The notes: generated from the sequence alone by a model not told the origin. DNA of 64,000 nucleotides from JBGQOJ01 sp052119585 (GCF_052119585.1 NZ_JBGQOJ010000007.1:83925-147924), one strand, 5' to 3'. Counted from the first letter of the stretch, positions 52,401 through 61,040 are shown. Numbers and translations are program-made.

Positions 52401-54129
52401 CCGTGCCGGTGCTCACAGTGATGTTGCCTGCCGTATCGGTGGCGGTCACCGTGATGCCCGCGTCGTATTCGCCCAAGCCCAGATCGCCATTCGCGAAGAC
52501 CACCGACCATGTGCCGTCTTCGGCAACGGTTGCGGGATGCGTCACGGAACCGATCTGCACGGCGACAGTCGATCCGACCTGCGTCGTGCCGGTCAGCGTT
52601 ACCCCGTCCTCGGCCTCGGTTTTGTTGATGATATTGTTACCGGCGATGGATCCGCTGTTCAGCGACACAGCGCCGACAGTGTCGATATGCACAATACTGG
52701 ATACGGTATTCATGTTTCCGTGCACATCGGTCGTGGTCGCGGTGATTGTCGCGTCATATTCGCCGGTTGCAACATCGGCGGCATCAAATGCGACCGACCA
52801 TGTGCCGTTCTCTGTCACAACCGTCTGCAACGTCTTGTCGCCAAGGGTAACATCCAGCGTCGCGCCCGCAGTCGAGGTGCCCGTCACCACCACGCCGCCG
52901 TCATGCTCGGCCAGATTGACCGTTCCGTCGATACCGACCATGCTGGCGCCGATGGTGATCGGGTCCGCAATCGTGTCGATCAGGATCGTTTCGGTGACCG
53001 TGGCAGAGTTGCCCTGCGCGTCTACCGTGGTCACAAGAACCTCTGTTTCGTGTTCGCCGCCGGGAACCTGATCCGGGCTAAAGACCACAACCCAGCTTCC
53101 GTCGCCGCCAGCGGTCGTTGTCTGGCTTTCATTGCCGATGGTCACGATCACTGTCGCGCCCGGCTCTGTTGTGCCGCCGATGGTCACGCCCTGGTCATGG
53201 GCATCCGCGTTGACGAAGTCATCAACTGCGACAACGCCTTCGCTCACATCCACATCAGGCGCGGTGGTGTCGATCACGACGACCGGCCCGTCAAGGTCGA
53301 CATTCGCGCCCTCGGGTTCGACCACCAGAACGGTCGAGGAATAATCACCATCCGCCGGAAGGTTCTCGCCCTCGAATGTGACGGCCCAATACCCATCGCC
53401 GCCTGCGGTGGTGGTCAATGTCACGTCGCCGATGGTGACTGAAACACTGGAACCGGCCTGCGCCTGCCCCGTAATCGTGACAACCTGCGCCGCATCGGCC
53501 CCGCTGACAACAACATCCGTTTCGGGGTCATTCACCGATGCCGCCGTGCGCGCCGCCGAAGAACCGGTCACGTCGGTATTCAGGTAATTCGCAGCAATCA
53601 AAGCCGCGCCGCCAGCGGCGGCCGTGGCGCCGACTGCGCCGACAGCCCCCGCAGCACTTGCCAGCAGACCTGCACCGCCGGACGCAACCGCGCCGAAAAT
53701 CCCGCCAAGCCCACGATGTTCGCTTGCTTCGATGACATCGGACAAAACGGCGTTATCGGCGAAATACAAGTCGTCGCCGCCATCCCACTTACCCCAGCTT
53801 TTCGAGGGTCCGTACTGGGCGTATTGCGCCTGCCCCTCAAGGTCGGACACGATCACTTCGGACAATTGCCCGTCAGAACTGATAAACAACCGGCAAGCAG
53901 GCGCGCCCCCGTCGGGGAAGAAATTCTCGAGCACGACCACACGACCATCGATCAACGTCACTTCAAGGACGGACCCCTGCCGGACATAGCTGACCACATC
54001 GTGCTGATTGAGGTTTAGGGAAACATCGGATCCGGGCTGAAGCGAAATCGCATTATTTTCATCACCTGCAACAGCGCCACGATGAATTCCGGACACACGT
54101 CCACGCACGATAAAATTAATCGCCTGCAT
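49465..54129 (-). CDS. giant BapA-like adhesin with 12 Ig-like repeats, type I secreted
   Basis: 1554 residues from the ATG at 54129 (AGGTGA at 5 bases). Residues 1-125 form a BapA-type prefix domain (INFIVRGRVSGIHRG, GSVLEVTLIDGRVVVLENFF). Residues 141-182 are a Gly/Ala-rich segment containing T-A-A-A-G (169-173), similar to LapG cleavage sites. Twelve Ig-like repeats of about 97 residues fill 201-1375; each ends with a V-D-T or I-D-T and contains G-S/T-W. The last 178 residues are aspartate-rich with the hydrophobic end IHTVII, as expected of a type I signal. It heads the operon with its own exporter and probably mediates biofilm or surface adhesion. Confidence 0.9.
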   Translation of the reverse strand: MQAINFIVRGRVSGIHRGAVAGDENNAISLQPGSDVSLNLNQHDVVSYVRQGSVLEVTLIDGRVVVLENFFPDGGAPACRLFISSDGQLSEVIVSDLEGQAQYAQYGPSKSWGKWDGGDDLYFADNAVLSDVIEASEHRGLGGIFGAVASGGAGLLASAAGAVGAVGATAAAGGAALIAANYLNTDVTGSSAARTAASVNDPETDVVVSGADAAQVVTITGQAQAGSSVSVTIGDVTLTTTAGGDGYWAVTFEGENLPADGDYSSTVLVVEPEGANVDLDGPVVVIDTTAPDVDVSEGVVAVDDFVNADAHDQGVTIGGTTEPGATVIVTIGNESQTTTAGGDGSWVVVFSPDQVPGGEHETEVLVTTVDAQGNSATVTETILIDTIADPITIGASMVGIDGTVNLAEHDGGVVVTGTSTAGATLDVTLGDKTLQTVVTENGTWSVAFDAADVATGEYDATITATTTDVHGNMNTVSSIVHIDTVGAVSLNSGSIAGNNIINKTEAEDGVTLTGTTQVGSTVAVQIGSVTHPATVAEDGTWSVVFANGDLGLGEYDAGITVTATDTAGNITVSTGTVHVDTVGMVGFDANLSGGDTLINASEADAGVTLTGTAQAGSVVEVTLGNVTHTVTADESGTWAAVFVPSEIPEGVYQATLTARATDTAGNINIVTGTLDVDTLSFVEVFNSAVEGNGVINKTEAADGITLTGSTQPGATVDVTFQGVTRAATVANDGSWTVDFTASEVPVGEYDATITAVSTSENGNVSSSSGTVRVDTLSNVTFSTTPVEGNDVISQTEAANGVILTGTSEPGSSVEVKFGSVTRAAVVAQDGSWTASFTAGDIPAGEYDAPLVATATDSAGNIHSVTDTVHVDTVANVAFGTATIETDNIINKVEADNGVTLTGTSEPGSTVQVSFGTVSHMATVAPTGAWTATFAASEITSGDYTADLKAIATDAAGNATTVTHTVRVDTLNEVAFGSGRIAGDNIVNAAEAEDGIVLNGSTTPGSTVSVKFGNVTHAATVDTYGNWTVGFGASDIAQGEYSTTLVATSTDAVGNVSTATQSVDVDTVAGHLTLGAAVIEGDDIINKVEASDGVVLTGTATPGAIVNVTLGDVTRPVVADVDGSWSANFSAANIPADTESANILATMTDAAGNTVSVTDTVKIDTVVQDFALSATPIETDTIINAVEASNGVILSGTVEPGSRVSVQLDGVTRLATVAADGSWTAGFAASQIRAGEYLSDIKVTATDSANNTSVINSSVKVDTLVRDLASSATPVEGDNIINAAEAKDGFMLTGKTEVGSTVNVTFEGTTHAATVAANGNWSVSFDASEIPGGDYTSTVMIVATDLAANTREITQTLDVDTIAPDNPMITAVNDSGVNGVRGINIESTEDAISIFQIAPDGTTTQVAFRAFDNPEFNDTYIAFNTVVPDGSQLVITSEDAAHNTSGTLLVLDSGADFNMSNMTLTDHGITEIDLSYADGFALTITEEQLLALSQETDTVTIHGGHDGGVQDTVVVSGASATGQNVSANGQDYDGYSLGNAAGNLLIDDDIHTVII
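50005..53529 (-). repeat. array of 12 Ig-like repeats (about 294 bases each)
   Basis: Each unit of about 97 codons carries INKxEAxxGVxLTGT near its start, GSTVxVxxGxVTH, GxWxVxF, a GEYxATI strand and ends xVDT. Repeats 4-12 are most alike; repeats 1-3 are more diverged (NADAHDQGV, NLAEHDGGV). The pattern suggests growth by unit duplication with later divergence; no two units are identical. Confidence 0.85.
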
Positions 54130-54532
54130 ACTGTCACCTACTCGCCTCGACACGTGCCATTTTTTTGGCACTTTTTTATACTAATTACTCGCTAACTATA
54201 CGAAAGAACGTACATTCACCAGAAAAAAGTCATTCCACCGCCACAATTTGTAGTGCCCGCATGGATATATGGGTGATACCCCTTGCCGATGCGTCAATGC
54301 GGTTTGCCGCCATGCCTGTCCAAACCCCGGCCAGTTCAGCGGAAATCACAGCACCTGCGGCCGGACCTGAACCGGCACCCCGCGCAAACGGTGATCTGTG
54401 GCGGGCTGCAACGTTTCGCCAAGGGGGGATGCAACAACTTTCAGGTCCGCAGGATCTGAAACAGATCGAACCCGGGCGCTTCAGACGCGCATCGACACAG
54501 CTGAATGCTGCGCTACTGACATTTCAAGTGAT
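54130..54532. other. upstream region of the adhesin operon, no gene seen
   Basis: About 400 bases without a convincing coding frame. The 110 bases nearest the adhesin are AT-rich and contain the dyad described at 54154-54171 and TATA-like stretches (54172-54205 read on the minus strand) that could hold the promoter. The remainder up to tRNA-Leu is GC-normal with no feature I can support. Confidence 0.5.
54154..54171. promoter_or_regulatory. inverted repeat in the adhesin leader
   Basis: GTGCCA TTTTTT TGGCAC is a perfect 6+6 inverted repeat, followed on the plus strand by TTTTTT. It is 25 bases before the adhesin start. It may be a binding site, or a plus-strand terminator protecting the operon from read-through. 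Confidence 0.45.
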
Positions 54533-54618
54533 TGGTGCGGGCGGTGGGACTCGAACCCACACGGGCATACGCCCCTCAGATTTTAAGTCTGGTCTGTCTA
54601 CCATTCCAGCACGCCCGC
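54533..54618 (-). tRNA. tRNA-Leu (anticodon TAA)
   Basis: 86 bases with encoded CCA. The acceptor GCGGGCG pairs with CGCCCGC, the anticodon loop is CTTAAAA, the long variable arm is GGGGCGTATGCCC, and the T arm is GTGGGTTCGAGTCCCAC. The extended variable arm confirms a class II tRNA. It lies alone between the adhesin and a TPR gene. Confidence 0.95.
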
Positions 54619-54823
54619 ATCTGGCGCTGTCTTCAATTTCCTGCATCGGGCCTATATCGGACCTGAAAACAGTCTCCTCGTCGCAACACCTTGATCCGTA
54701 TGCACGATCCATCCCAGACGCAAGGATTTTACGCCCCACGGCCCTGCCATTCCACCATGCAGAAACCGACAAGCGTCGCGCACCATAGCCGACGGGGCGG
54801 AAAGGTAAAGTGGCCGTGGCGGC

Positions 54824-55363
54824 CTAAAGATCGACGCCCGGCTCTTTGGAGATCATATTGCGTTCCGGCAACCAGGGGTTCAGCTTCAGCGCCTCGCGCA
54901 GCGCCGATTGCGCGGCCTTGGTCCGCCCCAACCCCTGCAACGTCAGCGCCAGTCCCGCCATCGCGGCGATGTGGTCCGGTGCCAGCTCCAGCGCCTTTTC
55001 GAGATCCCCGACCGCCAAAGGGTAATCCATGCGCAAGAAGTTCACAAACGCCCGCTGGTTGTACCCTTCGGCATAGCCGGGGCAATACGCGATCAGCGCG
55101 TCAAACGCGACAATCGCCGCGTCGAAATCATAGGCCGCGCGGTGCTTCATCCCCCGATCCAGCATCTCTTGCGCCACCGCATCCGGCGCTTTTGACCAGA
55201 TTTCCCATAACTGGTTGGTCAGCGCACGCGCTTCCATCTCGTTCGGCGCGTCTTTGACCGCAGACATCAATTCCGACTTGCGGGGGTCTTGGTCGGTGAC
55301 AACCGGACAGGTCTGCGCAAAGGCAGGGCTGGCAAGAAACAACAGGAACACGATGCGCTTCAT
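54824..55363 (-). CDS. secreted TPR-repeat protein
   Basis: 179 residues with signal peptide (IVFLLFLASPAFAQ). Tetratricopeptide repeats are seen at RAAYDFDAAIVAFDALIAY, AEGYNQRAFVNFLRMDYPLA and AMAGLALTLQGLGRTKAAQ, ending with ALKLNPWLPER. It probably works as a periplasmic protein-interaction scaffold. No operon partner; it is on the same strand as putR, 55 bases downstream. Confidence 0.82.
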   Translation of the reverse strand: MKRIVFLLFLASPAFAQTCPVVTDQDPRKSELMSAVKDAPNEMEARALTNQLWEIWSKAPDAVAQEMLDRGMKHRAAYDFDAAIVAFDALIAYCPGYAEGYNQRAFVNFLRMDYPLAVGDLEKALELAPDHIAAMAGLALTLQGLGRTKAAQSALREALKLNPWLPERNMISKEPGVDL

Positions 55364-55418
55364 ACATGCAATGATGGCGCATCAAATCCAACCGTCAAGG
55401 GGGCGTCAAGGTCGGGCG

Positions 55419-55883
55419 CTATAATCCGCCCTCTTTCACCGCCTCCATCGCCACATAGGTCGATGTATTCGCGATATGGGGCAGCATGGAAATCCGGTCC
55501 GCCAGCACCGCGCGATAGGCGGGCATGTCCTGTGTGCGGACCTTCAACAGATAGTCAAAGCTGCCCGCGATCATGTGGCATTGCTCGACTTCGGGAATAT
55601 CGCGCACAGCTTTGTTGAACGCGGCAAGGGCGGCTTCGCGCGTGTCGGCCAGCCGGACCTCGACAAATGCGACATGGTCGATGCCCAGACGTATCGGGTC
55701 CAGCAGGGCGCGATACCCTGTGATATAGCCCTCGGTCTCCAGCCGTTTCAGACGCGCCTGGGTCGGTGATTTGGACAGGCCGATGCGATCGGCAAGCTCG
55801 GTCACGCTGATCCGCCCTTCAGTCGTCATAATCCGCAGAATCGACCTGTCGAAACGATCCAACCGCGCATCACTTATTTGCAT
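55419..55883 (-). CDS. putR: Lrp/AsnC-family regulator of proline catabolism
   Basis: 154 residues from the ATG at 55883 with GGGGGA 7 bases upstream. The helix-turn-helix (FDRSILRIMTTEGRISVTELADRIGLSKS) and the RAM ligand domain (VEVRLADTREAALAAFN, VEQCHMIAGSFDYLLKVRT) are complete. It is divergent from putA with 104 bases between. PutR of Rhodobacter capsulatus activates putA in response to proline; the arrangement here is the same. Confidence 0.9.
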   Translation of the reverse strand: MQISDARLDRFDRSILRIMTTEGRISVTELADRIGLSKSPTQARLKRLETEGYITGYRALLDPIRLGIDHVAFVEVRLADTREAALAAFNKAVRDIPEVEQCHMIAGSFDYLLKVRTQDMPAYRAVLADRISMLPHIANTSTYVAMEAVKEGGL

Positions 55884-55987
55884 CGCATTCCCCCTGAAAA
55901 TCAGTGAATAAAACCAGCCGTTGACGCAGATAAGATCAAATGGCTTTTGTTTCGGATGTAGAGTAGGCGAATTCATTGGAGTTTGCC

Positions 55988-58900
55988 ATGCCTCACGATC
56001 GCTTTCCATCCCTGCGCGCCGAAATTGACAGCCACAAATACGCCGACGAGGCAAAGGCCCTGACCGCCCTGATCGAAACCGCCGATCTTGACGCCGCGAC
56101 CCGCAAAAAGATCACCGCGCGCGCCGCCGCTTTGGTTCGTGATATCCGCGGTTCGGCAAAGCCCGGCCTGATGGAAGTGTTCCTTGCGGAATACGGTCTG
56201 TCCACCGACGAGGGCGTCGCCCTGATGTGTCTGGCAGAGGCCCTGCTGCGAGTGCCCGACGCCGATACCATCGACGCCCTGATCGAGGATAAGATCGCCC
56301 CCAGCGACTGGGGCAAGCACCTTGGCCACTCCTCGTCCTCGCTGGTCAACGCATCGACATGGGCATTGATGCTGACGGGCAAGGTTCTGGACGAGGGCGA
56401 AACGGGCATGGCCCGCCGTCTGCGCGGTGCCGTCAAACGCATGGGCGAGCCGGTGATCCGCAGCGCGGTGGCCCGCGCGATGAAGGAAATGGGCAAGCAG
56501 TTCGTGCTGGGGGAAAACATTCAGGGCGCGATGACCCGCGCCGCCGCGATGGAGGCCAAGGGCTACACCTATTCCTACGATATGCTGGGCGAAGCCGCGC
56601 GCACCGATGCGGACGCTAAGCGCTATCACCTGTCCTACTCCCGCGCGATTTCCGCGATTGCCAATGCCTGCACCAAGGACGACATCCGGTCCAATCCCGG
56701 CATTTCGGTCAAGCTGTCCGCGCTGCATCCCCGCTATGAAGAAGCGCAAAAGCAACGCGTGATGGAAGAGCTGGTGCCGCGGGTCAAATCGCTGGCGGCG
56801 CTGGCGAAATCCGCCGGTATGGGTTTTAACATCGACGCCGAAGAGGCCGACCGCCTGTCGCTGTCGCTTGACGTGATCGAGGCCGTGCTGTCCGACCCAA
56901 GCCTTGCGGGCTGGGACGGCTTCGGCGTGGTCGTGCAGGCCTATGGCCCCCGCGCCGCATCAACCATAGAATTCCTGTATGCCCTGGCCGAAAGTCTGGA
57001 CCGCCGCATCATGGTGCGACTGGTAAAAGGTGCGTATTGGGATACAGAAATCAAACACGCACAGGTTATGGGCGAATCCGGCTTTCCGGTTTTCACCCGC
57101 AAACCGTCGACCGATGTCAGCTATATCGCCAATGCCCGCCGCCTGATGGGCATGACCGACCGCATCTATCCGCAATTCGCCACCCACAACGCCCATACCG
57201 TTGCCGCCGTTCTGGAAATGGCCACAGACCCGCGCGCGTTCGAATTCCAGCGCCTGCACGGCATGGGCGAGCGTTTGCATGACATCGTTCTGACCGCCGA
57301 AGGCACCCGCTGCCGCGTCTACGCCCCCGTCGGCGAACACCGCGACCTGCTGGCCTACCTTGTGCGCCGCCTGCTTGAGAACGGCGCGAACAGTTCGTTC
57401 GTGAACCAGATCGTCGACGAGGACGTCAGCCCCGAAACCGTCGCCTCTGATCCCTTCGCCGAGGTCGAAAGCTATCTGGCGGACCCGCACAACCCCGCTA
57501 TCAAACGCGGTCCGAACCTCTACTCCGACCGGCGCAATTCAAAAGGATGGGACATCACTCACGCGCCTGACCTTGCCGGACTCGACGATGGGCGCACCGC
57601 CTACATGCACGAGATATTTGCCGCCACATCGGTGATCGTCGGCGAAACCGAAGGCCCCGGAACGATTGCCGTGGTGAACCCCGCCGTCCCGACAGAGGTG
57701 GTGGGCTATGTGACGCTGGCCGACGAAGCCGACATCGCAAAGGCGCTGGACGCCGCCGCCCCGTGGCATGCACCGCACGCCAAGCGCGCAGAGGTGCTGA
57801 ACAGGGCCGCCGACCTGTTCGAGGACAACCACGCCCGGATCTTTGCCATCCTGACGCGCGAGGCCGGAAAATCCCTGCCCGATGCGATCGGCGAACTGCG
57901 CGAGGCAGTGGATTTCCTGCGTTACTACGCGAACGAGGCGGTCAAACAATCCGCCCCCGCACGCGGTATATTCACCTGCATTTCCCCGTGGAACTTTCCG
58001 CTCGCGATCTTCGCGGGTCAGATCGCCGCCGCCCTTGCCGCCGGAAACGGTGTTCTTGCCAAACCGGCGGAACAGACCCCGCTGATCGCCGATCTGGCGG
58101 TGCGCCTGATGCTGCAAGCCGGCGTTCCCCCGGCCGCCTTGCAGGTGTTGCACGGCACCGGTGCCAGCGTCGGTCGCGCGCTGACCAGCGACCCACGGAT
58201 CGGCGGCGTGGCCTTCACCGGCTCGACCGCCACCGCGCAGGCCATCCGCCGCGCCATGGCCGACAACCTGTCGCCCGATGCCACGCTGATCGCCGAAACC
58301 GGCGGGCTGAATGCCATGATCGTCGATTCAACCGCCCTGCCGGAACAGGCCGTGCGCGATGTGGTGCAAAGCGCGTTCCAGTCGGCCGGTCAGCGCTGCT
58401 CTGCCCTGCGCTGCCTCTATGTGCAGGACGACATCGCCGAGAATTTCACCAAAATGCTGTTCGGCGCGATGAAAGAGCTGAAGATCGGCAACCCTTGGGA
58501 CATCTCGACCGACGTCGGTCCCGTAATTGACCTGCGCGCCCTGACGGGCATCGCCGACTACATCACCGACGCGCGCGCCGCGGGCAAGGTTCTGTTCGAA
58601 CTCGACACACCGCCGGAGGGTTATTTCATTGCCCCCACCGTGATCAGGGTCAGCGGCATCGCCGAAATGGACCGCGAGATTTTCGGCCCCGTCCTGCATA
58701 TCGCCACCTTCAAGGCGGGCCAGATCGACCGCGTGATCGCCGACATCAACGCCACCGGCTATGGCCTGACCTTTGGCCTGCACACCCGCATCGACGACCG
58801 CGTGCAGCACATCGTCGAACGCATCCGCGCGGGCAACGTCTATGTGAACCGCAACCAGATCGGCGCGATTGTCGGCAGCCAGCCCTTCGGCGGCGAGGGC

Positions 58901-59449
58901 ATGTCCGGCACCGGCCCAAAGGCGGGCGGGCCGAACTATCTGCCGCGCTTCACCGCGCCCGAAAAGATGGTTTTTGACGGCACCGCGTCGGGCGAGGTCA
59001 ACCTGACCGCCCTGCAATCGGCCCTGACAAACGCCGCCCTGCCGCAATCGGTGCAGAAAACCACCATCCTGCCCGGCCCAACCGGCGAATCGAACCGCCT
59101 GTCGCTGTATCCGCGTTTGCCAATCCTGTGCCTTGGCCCGACGGCAGAGGTGGCAGAGCGTCAGGTGCAGGCGGCCTTTGATGCGGGCGGCGTCGGTGTC
59201 GCGGTCGCGGGTGCACTGCCCCCCGAGGCGCTGCAAACCCTGTCCGGCTTTTCCGCCGCCGTGTGGTGGGGCCCAGAGGATCAGGCCCGCGCCTATACCC
59301 GCGCGCTTGCCGCACGCGACGGCACCATCATCCCGCTGCTGACCGGCGGGCTGGATGCAGCCCGCGTTCTGGTAGAACGTCACGTCTGCGTCGACACAAC
59401 CGCATCGGGGGGCAACGCGCAACTGCTGGCCGAGGTGGGTAACGCTTGA
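55988..59449 (+). CDS. putA: bifunctional proline dehydrogenase / L-glutamate gamma-semialdehyde dehydrogenase
   Basis: 1153 residues from the ATG at 55988 (TTGGAG upstream). Residues about 1-470 hold the FAD-binding proline dehydrogenase (GYTYSYDMLGEAART, KLSALHPRYEEAQ, RLVKGAYWDTEIK, FATHNAHT). Residues about 540-1040 hold the aldehyde dehydrogenase (CISPWNFPLAIF, catalytic Glu in AETGG, Cys in GQRCSALR). The protein starts directly with the catalytic part and lacks the DNA-binding ribbon-helix-helix of the E. coli protein, so regulation falls to PutR. It converts proline to glutamate. Confidence 0.96.
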   Translation: MPHDRFPSLRAEIDSHKYADEAKALTALIETADLDAATRKKITARAAALVRDIRGSAKPGLMEVFLAEYGLSTDEGVALMCLAEALLRVPDADTIDALIEDKIAPSDWGKHLGHSSSSLVNASTWALMLTGKVLDEGETGMARRLRGAVKRMGEPVIRSAVARAMKEMGKQFVLGENIQGAMTRAAAMEAKGYTYSYDMLGEAARTDADAKRYHLSYSRAISAIANACTKDDIRSNPGISVKLSALHPRYEEAQKQRVMEELVPRVKSLAALAKSAGMGFNIDAEEADRLSLSLDVIEAVLSDPSLAGWDGFGVVVQAYGPRAASTIEFLYALAESLDRRIMVRLVKGAYWDTEIKHAQVMGESGFPVFTRKPSTDVSYIANARRLMGMTDRIYPQFATHNAHTVAAVLEMATDPRAFEFQRLHGMGERLHDIVLTAEGTRCRVYAPVGEHRDLLAYLVRRLLENGANSSFVNQIVDEDVSPETVASDPFAEVESYLADPHNPAIKRGPNLYSDRRNSKGWDITHAPDLAGLDDGRTAYMHEIFAATSVIVGETEGPGTIAVVNPAVPTEVVGYVTLADEADIAKALDAAAPWHAPHAKRAEVLNRAADLFEDNHARIFAILTREAGKSLPDAIGELREAVDFLRYYANEAVKQSAPARGIFTCISPWNFPLAIFAGQIAAALAAGNGVLAKPAEQTPLIADLAVRLMLQAGVPPAALQVLHGTGASVGRALTSDPRIGGVAFTGSTATAQAIRRAMADNLSPDATLIAETGGLNAMIVDSTALPEQAVRDVVQSAFQSAGQRCSALRCLYVQDDIAENFTKMLFGAMKELKIGNPWDISTDVGPVIDLRALTGIADYITDARAAGKVLFELDTPPEGYFIAPTVIRVSGIAEMDREIFGPVLHIATFKAGQIDRVIADINATGYGLTFGLHTRIDDRVQHIVERIRAGNVYVNRNQIGAIVGSQPFGGEGMSGTGPKAGGPNYLPRFTAPEKMVFDGTASGEVNLTALQSALTNAALPQSVQKTTILPGPTGESNRLSLYPRLPILCLGPTAEVAERQVQAAFDAGGVGVAVAGALPPEALQTLSGFSAAVWWGPEDQARAYTRALAARDGTIIPLLTGGLDAARVLVERHVCVDTTASGGNAQLLAEVGNA

Positions 59450-59459
59450 CGAAACCGGC

Positions 59460-59485
59460 AACATGGGGGAGCGTGCCCCCATGTT
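59460..59485 (+). promoter_or_regulatory. perfect hairpin over the rhomboid gene start
   Basis: AACATGGGGG (59460-59469) pairs perfectly with CCCCCATGTT (59476-59485), loop AGCGTG. The left arm contains an ATG and the G-run of the ribosome site; the right arm contains the preferred start ATG at 59481. The structure would hide the start and may also act as a putA terminator, although no T-run follows. Confidence 0.6.
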
Positions 59486-60230
59486 CCCGATCCGCGACCA
59501 CAACCCGTCCCTGAAGACACCCTATGTCACCTATGTGATCATCGCCATCAACGTGGCGGTGTTCCTGTTGTCATTGCCATTGGCCACCAATGACGCGGCC
59601 CTTGGCGCGTTCTACGGCACTTGGGCGATGATCCCTGAACGTGTGTCGGGCGGGGTGCAGCCCTACACGCTGGTCACCTCGATCTTTCTGCATGGCGGGC
59701 TGATGCACCTTGCGGGTAACATGCTGTTCCTATGGATTTTCGGCGACAATCTGGAAGAGGAACTGGGGCATCGCGGCTTTGCCCTGTTCTACCTTGTCTG
59801 CGGCATCGGCGCGTCACTGGCACAGGTGCTGGCAGACCCCGCGTCCTTGGTTCCGACCGTTGGTGCATCGGGTGCGATCGCGGGGGTGATGGGCGGCTAC
59901 CTGCTGCTGTTCCCAAAGGCGAAGGTCGACGTGCTGTTCATCTTCGTGATCTTCTTCAAGATCTTCCCAATCCCCGCATGGATCATGCTGGGCATCTGGT
60001 TCGGCCTGCAACTGGTCAGCGGCTCCACCATAGACACCTCGAACGGCGGCGTCGCATATTGGGCGCATGCGGGCGGGTTCGTCATCGGGTTTGTGTACAT
60101 GATCCCCGCGTGGCGCAGACGCGGCGGCGTCAGCTACTGGAACCGCACCCAAGGGCACCCGCCCCACCCCGACGCCAGCTATCCGATAGGGCGCAGCAAC
60201 ATCCCAACCGTGCGGCGGCGGCGCCGATAA
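59481..60230 (+). CDS. rhomboid-family intramembrane serine protease
   Basis: 249 residues from the ATG at 59481; the ATG at 59463 is less likely because the G-rich ribosome site lies between the two. Six membrane helices are expected. The catalytic serine is in VGASGAIAG (Ser130), the histidine in YWAHAGGFVIG (His196), and the oxyanion-type Asn/His in HLAGNMLFLWIFG. It cleaves membrane-bound substrates within the bilayer. It follows putA by 31 bases. A perfect hairpin covers its start. Confidence 0.9.
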   Translation: MFPIRDHNPSLKTPYVTYVIIAINVAVFLLSLPLATNDAALGAFYGTWAMIPERVSGGVQPYTLVTSIFLHGGLMHLAGNMLFLWIFGDNLEEELGHRGFALFYLVCGIGASLAQVLADPASLVPTVGASGAIAGVMGGYLLLFPKAKVDVLFIFVIFFKIFPIPAWIMLGIWFGLQLVSGSTIDTSNGGVAYWAHAGGFVIGFVYMIPAWRRRGGVSYWNRTQGHPPHPDASYPIGRSNIPTVRRRRR

Positions 60231-60251
60231 CCAGCAGCTATAACCCGAAGA

Positions 60252-61040
60252 TCAGGCGCTGCGGATAACCTTGGCGAAGGACTCGAATATCTGGTTGTTC
60301 GCCGCGATGATCGTGCCTGTCTCGACCGGGTTGGTGTCCTTGGCGATGCCGTCCACCATGCCGCCCGCTTCGCGGACGATCACGATGCCCGCCGCCAGAT
60401 CCCAGGCGTTCAGGCGACGCTCCCAGTAGCCGTCGTAGCGCCCCGCAGCCACATAGGCCAGATCCAGCGCCGCAGCGCCCCAGCGGCGCACACCGGCACA
60501 GCCGGGCAAGACGCGGGCAAGATCCTGCAACGTTTCCGGCAGATCGCTGCGGCCGGCAAAGGGCAGCCCCGTCGCATAGATCGTCTCGATCATCCGCGAC
60601 CGGCCCGACACACGCATCCGGCTTTCGTTCATCCAGGCGCCCGCGCCCTTTTCGGCAAAGAACATCTCGTCCTTGGCGGGGTCGAAAACCACGCCCGAAA
60701 CGATCTCGCCCTTATGCTCCAGCGCGATGGAAATCGCCCAATGCGGCAGACCGTGCAAAAAGTTGGTTGTGCCGTCCAACGGATCGACGATCCAGCGGCG
60801 CGTGGGGTCCTGCCCCTCGATCTCGGCGCTTTCCTCGGCTTTCCAGCCATAGGTCGGGCGCGCGCCCATCAGGTCTTCTTTCAGCATCGCCTCTGCGGCA
60901 ATATCCGCGCGCGACACGAAATCGCCGGCACCTTTGGTCGACACCTGCAGGTTCTCGACCTCGCGGAAGTCCTTGACCAAGGATTTTCCCGCGCGACGCG
61001 CGGCTTTGATCATGACGTTGAGATTTGCACTGCCTACCAT
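60252..61040 (-). CDS. suhB: inositol monophosphatase family protein (SuhB-like)
   Basis: 262 residues from the ATG at 61040 with AAGGAG upstream. The metal-binding motifs are WKAEESAE, the signature WIVDPLDGTTNFLHG and WDLAAGIVIVREAGG. Family members dephosphorylate myo-inositol-1-phosphate or, as SuhB, associate with ribosomal RNA transcription. It is not linked to the iol-like cluster 53 kb away. Its 3' end converges with the rhomboid gene with 21 bases between. Symbol by family resemblance. Confidence 0.88.
   Translation of the reverse strand: MVGSANLNVMIKAARRAGKSLVKDFREVENLQVSTKGAGDFVSRADIAAEAMLKEDLMGARPTYGWKAEESAEIEGQDPTRRWIVDPLDGTTNFLHGLPHWAISIALEHKGEIVSGVVFDPAKDEMFFAEKGAGAWMNESRMRVSGRSRMIETIYATGLPFAGRSDLPETLQDLARVLPGCAGVRRWGAAALDLAYVAAGRYDGYWERRLNAWDLAAGIVIVREAGGMVDGIAKDTNPVETGTIIAANNQIFESFAKVIRSA

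Noticed and set aside
50005..53529. A regular repeat array that might be a CRISPR
   Set aside because: The period is about 294 bases, the units are diverged and the frame is open throughout; it encodes Ig-like domains.
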